From Endozoicomonas sp965261315 (lineage in GTDB: Bacteria; Pseudomonadota; Gammaproteobacteria; Pseudomonadales; Endozoicomonadaceae): a stretch of DNA of 64,000 bases. The notes below the pieces were generated by a model. The model worked only from the letters and a program-made list of their open reading frames with translations. It did not search any database and was not told the DNA's origin. The position numbers and the translations under genes are program-made. Positions 52,821 through 61,906 of the stretch are shown one piece after another (positions within the stretch are counted from its first letter, which is position 1; each line of letters begins with the position of its first letter). The stretch is taken from contig CBDHDM010000124.1 of assembly GCA_965261315.1 (NCBI GenBank), forward strand, positions 62,001-126,000. The letters run 5' to 3'.

Positions 52821-53003
52821 GATGAACTCCCTGTCAGACAGAAAGCCAAGTGTACCGAATCCAGAACCAAAAAGCCCAGCCTCACAGGATATTCAATAAC
52901 AAGCGTCAATAACGGGCGCTGAGCCCCCTTAATCAAAACGAAATGAAAGCGAGAAGATCAAACCGCCTGACAATCTTCTCACTCATTTTTTCAACTGATT
53001 CGA

Positions 53004-53564
53004 TTAGGCTGTATCAGCCGTTTCCAAACCAGGTTCAAAGCAATAATCGCAGGCAAACCAAAACTGCTCCCAGGTATGTTCCCCGGTATTGGGAACACCA
53101 AATTTACTATAAGGCCCCAAAAATTTACCAAGCGGGCCATTAGCGGCAGTTCCCAGCGCCCAGTCCAGCTGTCGATACCCCAGTGTCGAATTATCCCAAG
53201 CATCCGGGTCAACACTCTGATGATGTTTAAGGCTTTTCATAACATCAGTAAATGTAAAATCCGGAATGCCGATTTCTTTGGCGAAAGCACGGTTTCGCTC
53301 TGGATATTCCTTTTGTAACTTTTGGGAAATGGCGTAACTGAAGACCATATTGCGCTGATCAAATGGCTGTAAAATCGAGTCATCAATCTCAACAGGGAAC
53401 GTTTCATGGGCCCCCCCCTGAACACGATAGGTAACCCAGCCTCCCGCTGCACCTGTTACAGCAACCCCCGCAGCTGCAGCGCCCCATTTGAATAGCTTTC
53501 GTCGATCTGGATTATCCAGCAGCCCTTCTTCTTGATCTTTGTGGATATTTGCCTGCTTGTCCAT
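53004..53564 (-). pseudogene. Tat-signal protein, probable N-terminal fragment of a reductive dehalogenase
   Basis: A 186-residue product with a twin-arginine signal (DNPDRRKLFKWGAAAAGVAV) for export of folded, cofactor-bearing proteins. Its mature part contains PFDQRNMVFSYA, a segment I associate with the region after the signal in marine proteobacterial reductive dehalogenases. No iron-sulfur motif follows, and about 300 residues are missing. It ends with a stop at 53004 and has no continuation on the same strand, so it seems truncated. It may instead be a genuine short accessory protein of the locus. It is preceded by a LysR gene on the same strand. Confidence 0.5.
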
Positions 53565-53645
53565 GGTGGGTCCATATAGCGAGAAATGCTCGCATGATAA
53601 ACACCCTGCCCTCACACTTGCATGACAGCATTGCTATAGCCTTAT

Positions 53646-54551
53646 TCAACAATTAAATACGTTATTACTCTGCTCCATATATTGAGAGAACCTATCCAGA
53701 AATACTCTGGTTTTATTAGGCATATAACTATTGGAATGATAAATCACATAATAAGGCTGCTCGAATGAGTATCGCCCTTCAAACAGACAAACCAACTTTC
53801 CCTGCCGAACTAATGGATTGACCAGAAACTGGGGCGCAAAGCAAACCCCCATTCCCTGACTCGCAAGTTCAATCGTAAGATTGAGCGATTCACAGGTAAA
53901 TGGTCCATCGACTGTCACCTGCTCAACATCGTCATTTTCAAAATAAGACCATTTATCGACGTCATGTTCTTTATTATCAAACCGCAGACAGTGCATCCCG
54001 GAAAGTTCTCTGGGATGCTTTGGGTATCCATATTGCTTCAAATAGTCAGGGGAGGCGTAAAAACGTCGACTGCAGGTAAGGATGCGTTTTGCCACCATGT
54101 TGCAGTTTCTGGGCGGCAACAGATAAAAAATCAAATCTGCGTCCTGAACCTGGTCCAGCGGGTTATACGAGAGAATTTTATTGACGATATTGACCCTGGG
54201 GAAGGCTTTCATAAAAAGCGGGAAGAACTCTCGGGTCAATTGTTCGGCAAAAAAAGGCAGCATATAGAGCGTCAGATCCCCCACAGGCTCTTTCTGATAA
54301 TCCTCAATGCTGTTTCTTGCCGTCTGGAATTGTTCAACAATGTTCTTACTGTGCTGATAAAACTGCGTACCCTGTGGTGTAAGAAAGATCTGTCGACTGG
54401 TTCGCTCAAACAGGCGAGCCTGAAGATCTCCTTCAATTTGTTTGATTTTCCGACTGACCGTTGATTGCGGCAAATCGAGGACATTGGCTGCTTCAGTAAA
54501 GCTCAACTCTTCCGCAACCCGAACAAATAAAGCGAGATCTTCGATTTTCAT
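53646..54551 (-). CDS. LysR-family transcriptional regulator
   Basis: A 301-residue regulator. The N-terminal helix-turn-helix has FTEAANVLDLPQSTVSRKIKQIEGDL, followed by a linker helix and a periplasmic-binding-like effector domain (about 90-300). It lies in divergent orientation to the rdhC-rdhA cluster, with the promoter region 54552-54743 between, so it probably controls that cluster in response to a halogenated compound or an intermediate; this is inferred from position. I chose the ATG at 54551, preceded by 'ggagtgg'. It appears intact although its presumed targets are broken. Confidence 0.9.
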   Translation of the reverse strand: MKIEDLALFVRVAEELSFTEAANVLDLPQSTVSRKIKQIEGDLQARLFERTSRQIFLTPQGTQFYQHSKNIVEQFQTARNSIEDYQKEPVGDLTLYMLPFFAEQLTREFFPLFMKAFPRVNIVNKILSYNPLDQVQDADLIFYLLPPRNCNMVAKRILTCSRRFYASPDYLKQYGYPKHPRELSGMHCLRFDNKEHDVDKWSYFENDDVEQVTVDGPFTCESLNLTIELASQGMGVCFAPQFLVNPLVRQGKLVCLFEGRYSFEQPYYVIYHSNSYMPNKTRVFLDRFSQYMEQSNNVFNC

Positions 54552-54743
54552 AACCACTCCAGACACTGGAGCAAGTATGTAGAAAAAATGAACACCCTGC
54601 CTTAATACGAGTCACATTGAGCAATACCTTCCGGATATCAATAGCATAATTGCTATAAAACCTATCCATACCATGGGGTAAGCCCACCATTTCAAAAATG
54701 TCACAATACCCCCTCCAGCTCACGGGCCCCAGTACCCATCAGT

Positions 54744-55938
54744 ATGAACAGAAAAAAACGGCTCTCCCCTTCTGTAAAAGAGTGGCGTTCAAAATTGATC
54801 ACCATCGCAGCATTCATATCTCTGACTGTCGCCTGGTGGATTGGCTACAGCCAGATCGAAGGGCTCGACACAGTGCTTACCCACCACTACAACAGCGCTT
54901 CGACTACCATTGTAGAAGGCAGAGACCATGTCTATTTACTGGACTCTGGGAGCAGTAACAAAAAAATATACGCGGCGACGGACAACGGTTACGGTGGACC
55001 ACTGGCGATGACTTTCAGTCTGGATAAGTTCCAACAAAGTACGGAACGTTGAGCTGGTTTCTCACGTCGATACTCCCGGCTACGTCGCCAATGTCCTGAA
55101 CCAGCGTTTCCCTGATCGGCTGGAAGGCAAAGCAATCACAAGTTCATTCCTTGTAGGTCATGATATAGACGGTATCAGTGGTGCAACACTGACTGTTGTC
55201 GGTATGACTGAAGCCATTCGCAAGGCGGCCCATGAAGAAGCTCTGGCCCAGGCACTCACGACCAAAGAGGCTAAAACCCCGACATTGGTTAAGCTTTTCC
55301 GATATCGTGCTGGCTATTCTGATTCTGACGGTGCTGTTATCGGTTACTGGGCAAACACATCCCTGTCTATCGCCGCGCTCTCATCTTTACTACTGGGTTA
55401 CTGGCCTGACCCAGCTCAAAACATAGCCTTTTACCTTGTACTGTTTGCCGTAGCCCTTTGGTATTTTCTGGAAAGGCAAAAATCTTTACTGCAGCCTGCT
55501 CTGCCCGTTCCATCATATTCAACGCTGGCTGAACAAACTGGGAAAAAATAACCTGCCAGTAGCTAACTGGGTTCGCAGCTACAGTGTCAACATTATCAAC
55601 ACTCTGCTCTGGCTGGCTTTAATGCTTATTTTTCTGTCTCGTAATCCAGCATTGGGCTCCTACGAGCCGTTTTCCATGCTCTTCTCATTAGATGGTATCG
55701 GTGTTCAGTGGTACATCCTCCCACTGGCACTGGCACTGGCAGGAAGCTTTTTTATAAAAGATTACTAGTGTCGTTTACTTTGTCCGCTGGGCCGCGGACT
55801 CAACCTGCTGACCAAACAACGGCAACAGGTACGAAGAATAATCCGGAACAAAAGCGCTGTAAGGTGGGAAGTTATGTCTACTGAAAGGAAAGCGAATATC
55901 AATATGGATAAAATCAAAAAAAGAAAGAACGGTGGATA
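54744..55938 (+). pseudogene. NosR/RdhC-like membrane flavoprotein, broken
   Basis: The first frame (54744-55052) has a transmembrane start and a periplasmic FMN-binding fold. It then shifts, and the next frame (about 55040-55551) contains DIDGISGATLTVVGMTEAI, whose SGAT is the flavinylation motif to which FMN is attached. After another shift near 55500, the sequence FHHIQRWLNKLG, then three transmembrane helices, leads to KDY-stop-CRLLCPLGRGL: a TAG replaces the expected Trp codon before the CxxxCP ferredoxin-type motif. At least two frameshifts and one nonsense change are therefore present. The intact protein would pass electrons from quinols to the dehalogenase. Confidence 0.75.
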
Positions 55939-56129
55939 AACAGGGCAAAAATCTCACCCGCTACTTAACCACAGCCGGGTATATAACCACCGTTGTTGTA
56001 ATTATTCTTTTCATGGGTATTGGCATACAGGATCAAGTACTGATGCCATAACTCTCTAAAAGCCTGGCGGGCAAAATCAGACCTGTTTCACCTAATGATG
56101 TTCGTCAACTTTTTCTACGAAAGCTCTGA
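55932..56129 (+). pseudogene. Small single-helix membrane frame between rdhC and rdhA
   Basis: From a GTG at 55932 the frame encodes DKQGKNLTRYLTTAG, then the helix YITTVVVIILFMGIGIQ and a stop at 56051. The following sequence, to a TGA at 56127, continues in another frame as SLAGKIRPVSPNDVRQLFLRKL. It could be a separate small accessory protein or the broken tail of rdhC. Recognition is weak. Confidence 0.4.
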
Positions 56130-56234
56130 ATGGATCAGTTTAGGTAACAATCCAACCATTATTACTCCCTCTCTATTCCATAGAATATTCCACGAATACA
56201 AATCCAACGACACTGTTTTTAGAGCGGAGTAGCT

Positions 56235-57767
56235 GTGTCTAATAATGAAATGCGTGATGGTCTTAACACCTCACGAAGAAACTTTCTTAAATTTGGGGGA
56301 CTGGCCGCTGCAGGCACCACTTTGGGCGCTGCGGCAGGTGCCGGATTCGTTCTGGGGCGAGACCCCGGATGCGAATGTCGGCTGGGGAAGAACCGAAGCC
56401 GGTAAAGACATGTTCTTTAACCGCAAGCCCTTTGAAGTGGATCATCCACCCATCATAGAGATCGTTGGCCCGGTAGAACGGCCAGAATGGAGCGACTTCC
56501 TGTTCAATCGCTACCCGGTTATCGGACAAGCAATTCAGGATGGCTGGAACCCAAATAATGGTTGGGAAACGATTGAAGATGAGCGGGTTCGGGAATACTA
56601 CTCCAGGCATCCGGACCGCTGGCCTGAGATGCTACAGGCTTTTGTTGAAATGGACCGGCGCAGCCAGCACAGGGAAAAACACAGGGATCGTTTTGCCCTT
56701 GCATGGGCCTATGGCAACGCCTATGACAAAGGCTTGATGACCGCAAACTTCCCCTCCGGTTCCTTATGAACACCCGGATGTTGATGACTTCAAGTGGATC
56801 AAAGGAGAACCGGCAAAATTCAAGTCACCAGCCCATGCATCAAAACTGGTCAAACAGATGGCCTTCAAATTTGGCATGAGCATTGTAGGCATCACTAAAC
56901 TGGATCACAGTTTTGTCTTCAAAAACATGATGCGTATGGGTGGCAGCAACCGTAACTGGGGTGGAACGAAGTACCCAAAACACTGGAAAAAACATCATTG
57001 TGTTTGGTGCTCCCATGAACTGGGACCCAATGTATGCCGCTGCCGGTTACTCTACATCTTATGACGCTTATTTCAGGGCAAGGATGGCAACCGGGCTCAT
57101 GACTGCATGGCTTGGTGAACTGGGTTATGCCGGGCGCCCACAATGGCCAGGCAGAGATTATGAAGTCATTTTGCCACCGATTGCCATCCAGGCCGGCATG
57201 GGAGAAGCCTCACGAAATGGCTGCCTGATGACTCCAGAGCTGGGCCCAAACATCCGTCTGGCTGCCGTTATTACCAACCTGGATCTTGAGCCGGACAAAC
57301 CCGTCAATCTGCACATGCGGGAATTTTGTGAAGAGTGCAAAATCTGTGCAGATGCCTGCCCGAGTGGCTCTATCTCCCAGGCAGACAAGCCCGATGATGT
57401 TGTACGTGGCTATAAAAAGTTCAAGTTCAACCAGGACAGCTGTTTCCGTTTCTGGAGTACCGCCCCCACCGATAATGGTAAGGGCTGTCGTATATGCATT
57501 GCCGTATGTCCTTACACCCGGAAAAACAACTGGATTCATACCGTGGTGAAGGAGATGGATCCAAGAGACCCATCGGGAGTCACTCGAAAAGCATTGCTGG
57601 CCATGCAGCACAACTTTTTCTATTACCCGGAAGCAGAAGCCTACCACCCGGACTGGACCGGCGGTAATTTCGCTGGCTACCACGAACCACCAGAATGGCT
57701 GCGAACCGAAAACTATCTGGATGTAGAAAAAACCTGGGAATACGACGGTAACTGGGAGGGTTTCTAA
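56235..57767 (+). pseudogene. rdhA: Reductive dehalogenase catalytic subunit RdhA, frameshifted
   Basis: A corrinoid iron-sulfur enzyme that removes halogens from organic compounds. The GTG at 56235, with 'gcggag' upstream, starts a Tat signal (SRRNFLKFGGLAAAG). The frame shifts near 56355 (one extra g) to ETPDANVGWGRTEAG and again near 56755, 56955 and 56985. The C-terminal part (to 57767) is long and clean: GAPMNWDPMYAA, then the cluster motifs CEECKICADACPSGS and CRICIAVCPY. Reassembled, it is a full-length RdhA of about 510 residues. At least four single-base breaks; several lie in homopolymers, so resequencing is needed before calling it dead. Confidence 0.85.
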
Positions 57768-58004
57768 ATGTTTCCACAATCCACACTGCTTGGTCCGCTT
57801 TTCTGGATGGTACTGGGTGCAATACAGGTGCTGGTGTTTGCCGGAGCTAATGAGTGGGCCAGGCACTATCACCTGAACATGAACTGGTGGAAATGGACTC
57901 TGGCGGGCGGTTGGTGGTTCAGCTTTACACTGACCGTAGCCGGTGCTTTTACCCTGCTTGGAGAAAATGAAGGCAATGCTGGCTGGTATTTTCTTACCTT
58001 TTAA
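57768..58004 (+). CDS. rdhB: Reductive dehalogenase membrane anchor RdhB
   Basis: A 78-residue protein with three hydrophobic helices (FWMVLGAIQVLVFAGA, WTLAGGWWFSFTLTVAGAF and a short third) that includes a GENEGNAGWY segment typical of RdhB anchors. It starts directly after the rdhA stop, the usual operon arrangement, and would hold RdhA at the outer face of the inner membrane. It is the one intact structural gene of the locus. Confidence 0.8.
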   Translation: MFPQSTLLGPLFWMVLGAIQVLVFAGANEWARHYHLNMNWWKWTLAGGWWFSFTLTVAGAFTLLGENEGNAGWYFLTF

Positions 58005-58071
58005 CCCAACGACCGATGCTTATGATGGGCAAAATTTTATCGCTTTGGCTACATAGCCACCGAAGGCGCCC

Positions 58072-58500
58072 ATGATTTCTCAAAAGTGGTTGGATTTATT
58101 CCAGCTGATGCAAGAACAGACACACCCCTTCGTCTCTGATCAGGAACTTCAGGAACGACTGGAAACCCGACTGAATTTTCTTTCCAGCCAGTTCAGTAAT
58201 ATTTCGCAAAAAGATGACCCCCGCCATCGTGACTGGCTGGAGCATGAAGCCGTCGCCTCTGTCATTAGTGATCTCATGGGCAGAGAACGTTTTTCATCAG
58301 ACGAATGGCGAGCCCTTTTCAGCCTGCTGATGAAAGCACAACTAAGTCAGGTTGCATTGACTGTCATTAACCATGCCCAATCAAAATTACCCAGTGATGA
58401 AATTGCCCTGAAACGAGGTCTGATCTTCCAGCAAATGGGTGAACAGGAACAGGTCTTTAAAAAGGCCGTAAATATGCCGCCGATTTTAAAGAAAAGATGA
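58072..58500 (+). CDS. Hypothetical 142-residue protein after rdhB
   Basis: I do not recognise it. The product is soluble, helix-rich and acidic, with Trp-containing blocks (KWLDLFQLMQEQ, HRDWLEHEAVAS, SDEWRALFSLLMKAQ). It has no cofactor motif. Position directly after rdhB suggests an accessory or maturation role, perhaps an RdhA chaperone; this is inferred only from context. The last ~15 residues (MPPILKKR) may not be original, since the kinase fragment next to it is also broken off near 58573. Confidence 0.55.
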   Translation: MISQKWLDLFQLMQEQTHPFVSDQELQERLETRLNFLSSQFSNISQKDDPRHRDWLEHEAVASVISDLMGRERFSSDEWRALFSLLMKAQLSQVALTVINHAQSKLPSDEIALKRGLIFQQMGEQEQVFKKAVNMPPILKKR

Positions 58501-58572
58501 GCATTAAATTTGACACGTTTCTGCCAAAATGGAATTACACTGCCGTACCAAACGGAAAATGAAATGTCGGTT

Positions 58573-59019
58573 TTATTTCGGGACAATTCCTAACTGATCA
58601 TCAATGGTCATGACTGTGGCCATAACCGTTGCGGAATTCCCCTTCCCCGAACCCGGCTCCTGGTAAGCAAAATCTTCTATACCTTTCCAGTGGGTTGAAA
58701 AGCGCTTTTGAAACTCAAGCGGAGTACTTTCATAACGGTCATAGGCTACTGTAAGGTGATCGAGAACAAGGGGGCCCCGGAAACCCTGTTGATACTCTTT
58801 GATGGCAAAGTCACTGATATAAGCCAACCTGCGGCTACTGACTTCATCTTCTGTGATATGCAACGTGGCATAAAACAGCAGAAAATTGATCACCAGCACA
58901 ACGGCAGTGACAGCACAGAAAGCCAACGTCATTTTCCACTGCAGGGAAAACAGTTTTCCCCTCTCAACCAACCTGTCTAACAACAATTGTTTTCCTGTAC
59001 TTTCACTCTTTCGTCTCAA
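58573..59019 (-). pseudogene. Sensor histidine kinase, N-terminal sensor region only
   Basis: A 148-residue frame with one transmembrane helix (MTLAFCAVTAVVLVINFLLFYATL) and the start of a periplasmic sensor domain, ending at 58573. The second transmembrane helix, HAMP, HisKA (H box) and ATPase domains are absent. It overlaps the start of the response-regulator frame by 17 bases, the usual regulator-kinase order. No kinase remainder is visible downstream, so the 3' part has been deleted or replaced. Confidence 0.75.
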
Positions 59020-59689
59020 GAGTTGGCTGAAGACGATACCCCACCTTTGGAACTGTGGTAATCAAAGAATGCTCAAAAGGTTTATCTACAGCAACCCGAA
59101 GCTGATAAATATGATTCCTCAGGGCATCACCATCGGGCGGCTCATCCCCCCAAATGGCGTACATCATCTCTTCACGGGTAACCAGATCCGGAGCCTTACT
59201 GATCAGCAGTTTGAGTAAGGTGAAACCGGTTGGATTCAGTGGGATTTCCTGATCACCACGTCTGACTGTGCGATTCCCCAGATCAAGCGTCAACGCTTCA
59301 TAAACCAGAGAATCACTGAATGCTCCAGGGCTGTTACGTCGAATCAGAGCCTTTACTCTGGCCTCCAGTATTTTCAAATCAAACGGCTTAACCAGGTAAT
59401 CATCAGCCCCTTCCTCAAAACCCTGCAGGGTGTCATCCGTCGTATCACGGGCTGTCAGCATTAAAACCGGAGTAGTAATCCGCCGTTTTCTCAGTTCACG
59501 GCAAACCTGGTAGCCATCCATCCCCGGCAACATGATATCGAGAATGATCAGGTCAAAATACTGCTTGCTGGCCAGCTCAAGACCATGTCGGCCATCTGCC
59601 GTATAGTCCAGCTGATGGCCGAAGGCTTCAAAGTAATCAAGAATGACTCCGGCAATTTCTCTGTTGTCTTCAATCAACAGCAGGCGCAT
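59003..59689 (-). CDS. OmpR-family response regulator
   Basis: A 228-residue regulator. The receiver has the acidic pocket near IEDN, the phospho-acceptor D51 in LIILDIMLPGMDG, and the KPFDLK lysine. The C-terminal winged helix binds DNA (LTLDLGNRTVRRGDQEIPLNP, then MYAIWGDEPPDGDALRNHIYQLR). Because the adjacent kinase is truncated, it must depend on another kinase or act unphosphorylated. Its target is unknown; it sits just after the dehalogenase cluster and may have served it. Confidence 0.93.
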   Translation of the reverse strand: MRLLLIEDNREIAGVILDYFEAFGHQLDYTADGRHGLELASKQYFDLIILDIMLPGMDGYQVCRELRKRRITTPVLMLTARDTTDDTLQGFEEGADDYLVKPFDLKILEARVKALIRRNSPGAFSDSLVYEALTLDLGNRTVRRGDQEIPLNPTGFTLLKLLISKAPDLVTREEMMYAIWGDEPPDGDALRNHIYQLRVAVDKPFEHSLITTVPKVGYRLQPTLETKE

Positions 59690-59728
59690 ACCACGTTACC
59701 TGTACTTTCTGAAACATTGCTTTTTACC

Positions 59729-60298
59729 TCACTGCTTCGGCCTGGGAAACCCTTCAAGAATTTTCTCTACGGCCTGAGTAATTTTCACGGTGCGCTGTTC
59801 CGGAGAAAGGTCTTCCTGAATTCTGGCTCTTGAACGTCCCCGCCAGACAACATTTTTGGTTTCCGGGTCAATAACATCAATAATCAGGGAGCCTTCTTCG
59901 AACTCCTGTACACGACTGTCTGTACTGACACCCAGGCCCCACGGACTGAAGCCATAGCCAAAGGAAGTCGTCACTTGTCGTTCTTCCCTGCGGGTTTTCT
60001 GACTGCCAATATAATTCACCAGAAAATCTACCGATTTGCTATCAGAGTCAACACGCTGAAAGCCTTGTGCCTGCAGGGTGCGATCAACCGCATTATGTAC
60101 TCGCTGATCCATCAGGGCTTCAAAATGGTATCCCATTTTTTTCGATTCCTGGGTTGGCTCAATCCAGCGATAGAACTTCATGTCTGTCAGTGAGCGCTCA
60201 GTATCATAATCCCAGTCGACTTTTTGAGTAGCACAACCAGCCAGCACCATCGTCAATACAACAGCGACAATATTTCGGAATCGTTTGACTACAAACAT
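59729..60298 (-). CDS. DUF4136-family lipoprotein
   Basis: A 189-residue outer-membrane or periplasmic lipoprotein. The signal ends in the lipobox VLAGC with Cys22. DWDYDTERSLTDMKFYRWI and the final VIDPETKNVVWRGRSRARI, then EQRTVKITQAVEKILEGFP, are the DUF4136 pattern. Function is unknown in the family. It appears complete. Confidence 0.88.
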   Translation of the reverse strand: MFVVKRFRNIVAVVLTMVLAGCATQKVDWDYDTERSLTDMKFYRWIEPTQESKKMGYHFEALMDQRVHNAVDRTLQAQGFQRVDSDSKSVDFLVNYIGSQKTRREERQVTTSFGYGFSPWGLGVSTDSRVQEFEEGSLIIDVIDPETKNVVWRGRSRARIQEDLSPEQRTVKITQAVEKILEGFPRPKQ

Positions 60299-60336
60299 TC
60301 GATCTCCTGCTACAAATAGTTTTAGAAACCCATCTG

Positions 60337-60873
60337 CTAAATAAACTTCTTCATATTAATTGAAACGGCCTGCGTTGTGGCCAGATCAACCCCTTCGGCA
60401 TCAAGACGCGCCTCTACCTTCCAGGACAGGGTTACAGATCGTTGGCTAAGCATGGAGAATGCGGTAGCCAGCGCCTGAAAAGCAGGACCCGAAGACTCTT
60501 CTTCCCCCTCACTGGGGATGGATATTTCAAATTCATGGGTAGCCTTGTGACCTGCAGGATAAACCCGGGACTCCTCAAGCAATACATCATCCCTGTATAC
60601 CTCTTCAGAGTAGGTCTCGAAACCACCATCTTCTTTGCGCCGCTTGACCTTCTCAATACCAATAAGGCTGACGATCAATTGATTACCCTGGATCGCCTTC
60701 TTTGCATGCAGATCAAAGCTGCCCACAATAGAATCTCCGGGATTAAAAACCGTGCGAGGCAGCGAGAGTTTGATGGATCCACGCAGAAACCGGATGATGT
60801 AGTAGGCTGCAGTCGCCACTAATATAATGATGACTACAGCACTGACAATCATTACGGTTGGATTATCTGTCAT
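60337..60873 (-). CDS. Arrestin-like/SpoOM-type membrane protein
   Basis: A 178-residue protein with one N-terminal transmembrane helix (VMIVSAVVIIILVATAAYYII) and a soluble beta-sandwich reminiscent of arrestin/SpoOM folds: LSLPRTVFNPGDSIVGSFDL, ESRVYPAGHKATHEFEISIP and VTLSWKVEARLDAEGVDLATTQAV. Such domains act as membrane-associated scaffolds, but the role here is unknown. I chose the ATG at 60873, which has 'gggga' upstream. It lies upstream of the DUF4136 gene on the same strand. Confidence 0.7.
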   Translation of the reverse strand: MTDNPTVMIVSAVVIIILVATAAYYIIRFLRGSIKLSLPRTVFNPGDSIVGSFDLHAKKAIQGNQLIVSLIGIEKVKRRKEDGGFETYSEEVYRDDVLLEESRVYPAGHKATHEFEISIPSEGEEESSGPAFQALATAFSMLSQRSVTLSWKVEARLDAEGVDLATTQAVSINMKKFI

Positions 60874-61178
60874 CTCGCTATCCCCTGATGAATAATGTTT
60901 GAGCAACCATTGAAGCTACCCACTAAAAATCCGTTCTATTATTTCTTTTATAACAACCTATTTCTTTGACTATCATCCCTTTCAGTCATCCAACGGCTTA
61001 TTTTACGGGTTTAGCGTCAGGCATTGTTGACATAAACACGATGAACAGTGAATTTCTTATGGCATTCATAATGCCCAATTGCAGCCATCCTTCCGATGCC
61101 TATTACAAAAGATTTGCAGATTTATCACAGGGGTTGGTAGGCTTTGCCCGAATCGATAAAAACTTTCAGGCCTATTCT

Positions 61179-61526
61179 ATGAGCGTTTCAATTTATCACA
61201 ACCCACGCTGTTCAAAATCCCGTCAAACTCTTTCACTCCTTGAGGAAAAAGGAATTTCTCCAGAAGTCATTCTCTACCTCGAAACACCCCCAGACGCCAG
61301 TCAGTTAACACTAATCCTCAAGCAACTGGGAATCAGTGCACGGGACTTACTGCGTAAGGGAGAGCAGGAGTATAAAGATAATAATCTCAAAGATACCTCC
61401 CTGAGCGAAGCACAGCTGATTGAGTTCATGTGCCAATACCCGAAATTGATTGAACGCCCCATCGTGCTCAATGGTCAAAAAGCAAGAATTGGTCGTCCCC
61501 CGGAGTCAGTTCTGGAGATTCTCTGA
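61179..61526 (+). CDS. arsC: Arsenate reductase (glutaredoxin type)
   Basis: A 115-residue ArsC/Spx-fold reductase that turns arsenate into arsenite with glutathione and glutaredoxin. The catalytic Cys11 is in YHNPRCSKSRQTLSLLEEKG. LYLETPPDASQLTLILKQLGIS and IERPIVLNGQKARIGRPPE (with the arsenate-binding Arg) follow. The ATG at 61179 gives the family length; the frame is open further upstream to 60966 without conservation. The next gene follows after 2 bases. Confidence 0.93.
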   Translation: MSVSIYHNPRCSKSRQTLSLLEEKGISPEVILYLETPPDASQLTLILKQLGISARDLLRKGEQEYKDNNLKDTSLSEAQLIEFMCQYPKLIERPIVLNGQKARIGRPPESVLEIL

Positions 61527-61528
61527 CA

Positions 61529-61906
61529 ATGCAGAAAAAAGCTAACCGGATCTATCAAATCAACCTTGCTCTGTATGCAGGCTTAATTCTCTCGCTGCTG
61601 GCAGAAACCTGGTGGCTGAACCCACCACAGGGTTCGATTCTGGGTATCTCCGCCCTCCAGTTACTACCTTTGCTACTGCCACTCCCCGGTCTTTTGAAAA
61701 GAGGCCTGAAAGCAGCATCCTGGCTTTGCTTTATCCTCTGTTTTTATTTCATCAGTGGTGTTCTTGATGCCTGGTTCCGGCCAGAACAACCGCAGGGATG
61801 GCTGATTACCGGATTCAGTGTATTGCTGTTCATTAACTCTATGGTATTTATCCGCTGGCAGGCTCAGGCCAATAGAGCCAGTCAAGCCAACTTAGCGGAG
61901 AATTAG
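61529..61906 (+). CDS. DUF2069 membrane protein
   Basis: A 125-residue protein with four hydrophobic helices (LALYAGLILSLLAETWWL, ISALQLLPLLLPLPGLL, ASWLCFILCFYFISGVLD and LITGFSVLLFINSMVFI). This is the DUF2069 pattern, a family found after arsC and wrbA in Pseudomonas; wrbA is not between them here. Function unknown. Its 3' end overlaps the convergent DUF748 gene by 15 bases. Confidence 0.88.
   Translation: MQKKANRIYQINLALYAGLILSLLAETWWLNPPQGSILGISALQLLPLLLPLPGLLKRGLKAASWLCFILCFYFISGVLDAWFRPEQPQGWLITGFSVLLFINSMVFIRWQAQANRASQANLAEN

Noticed and set aside
57210..57872. 220-residue minus-strand frame across rdhA
   Set aside because: It is antisense to the cleanest part of rdhA with its two iron-sulfur motifs; treated as a shadow.
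61000..61178. N-terminal extension of arsC from 60966
   Set aside because: The family begins at MSVSIYHNPRC, so the extra 71 residues are probably untranslated leader.
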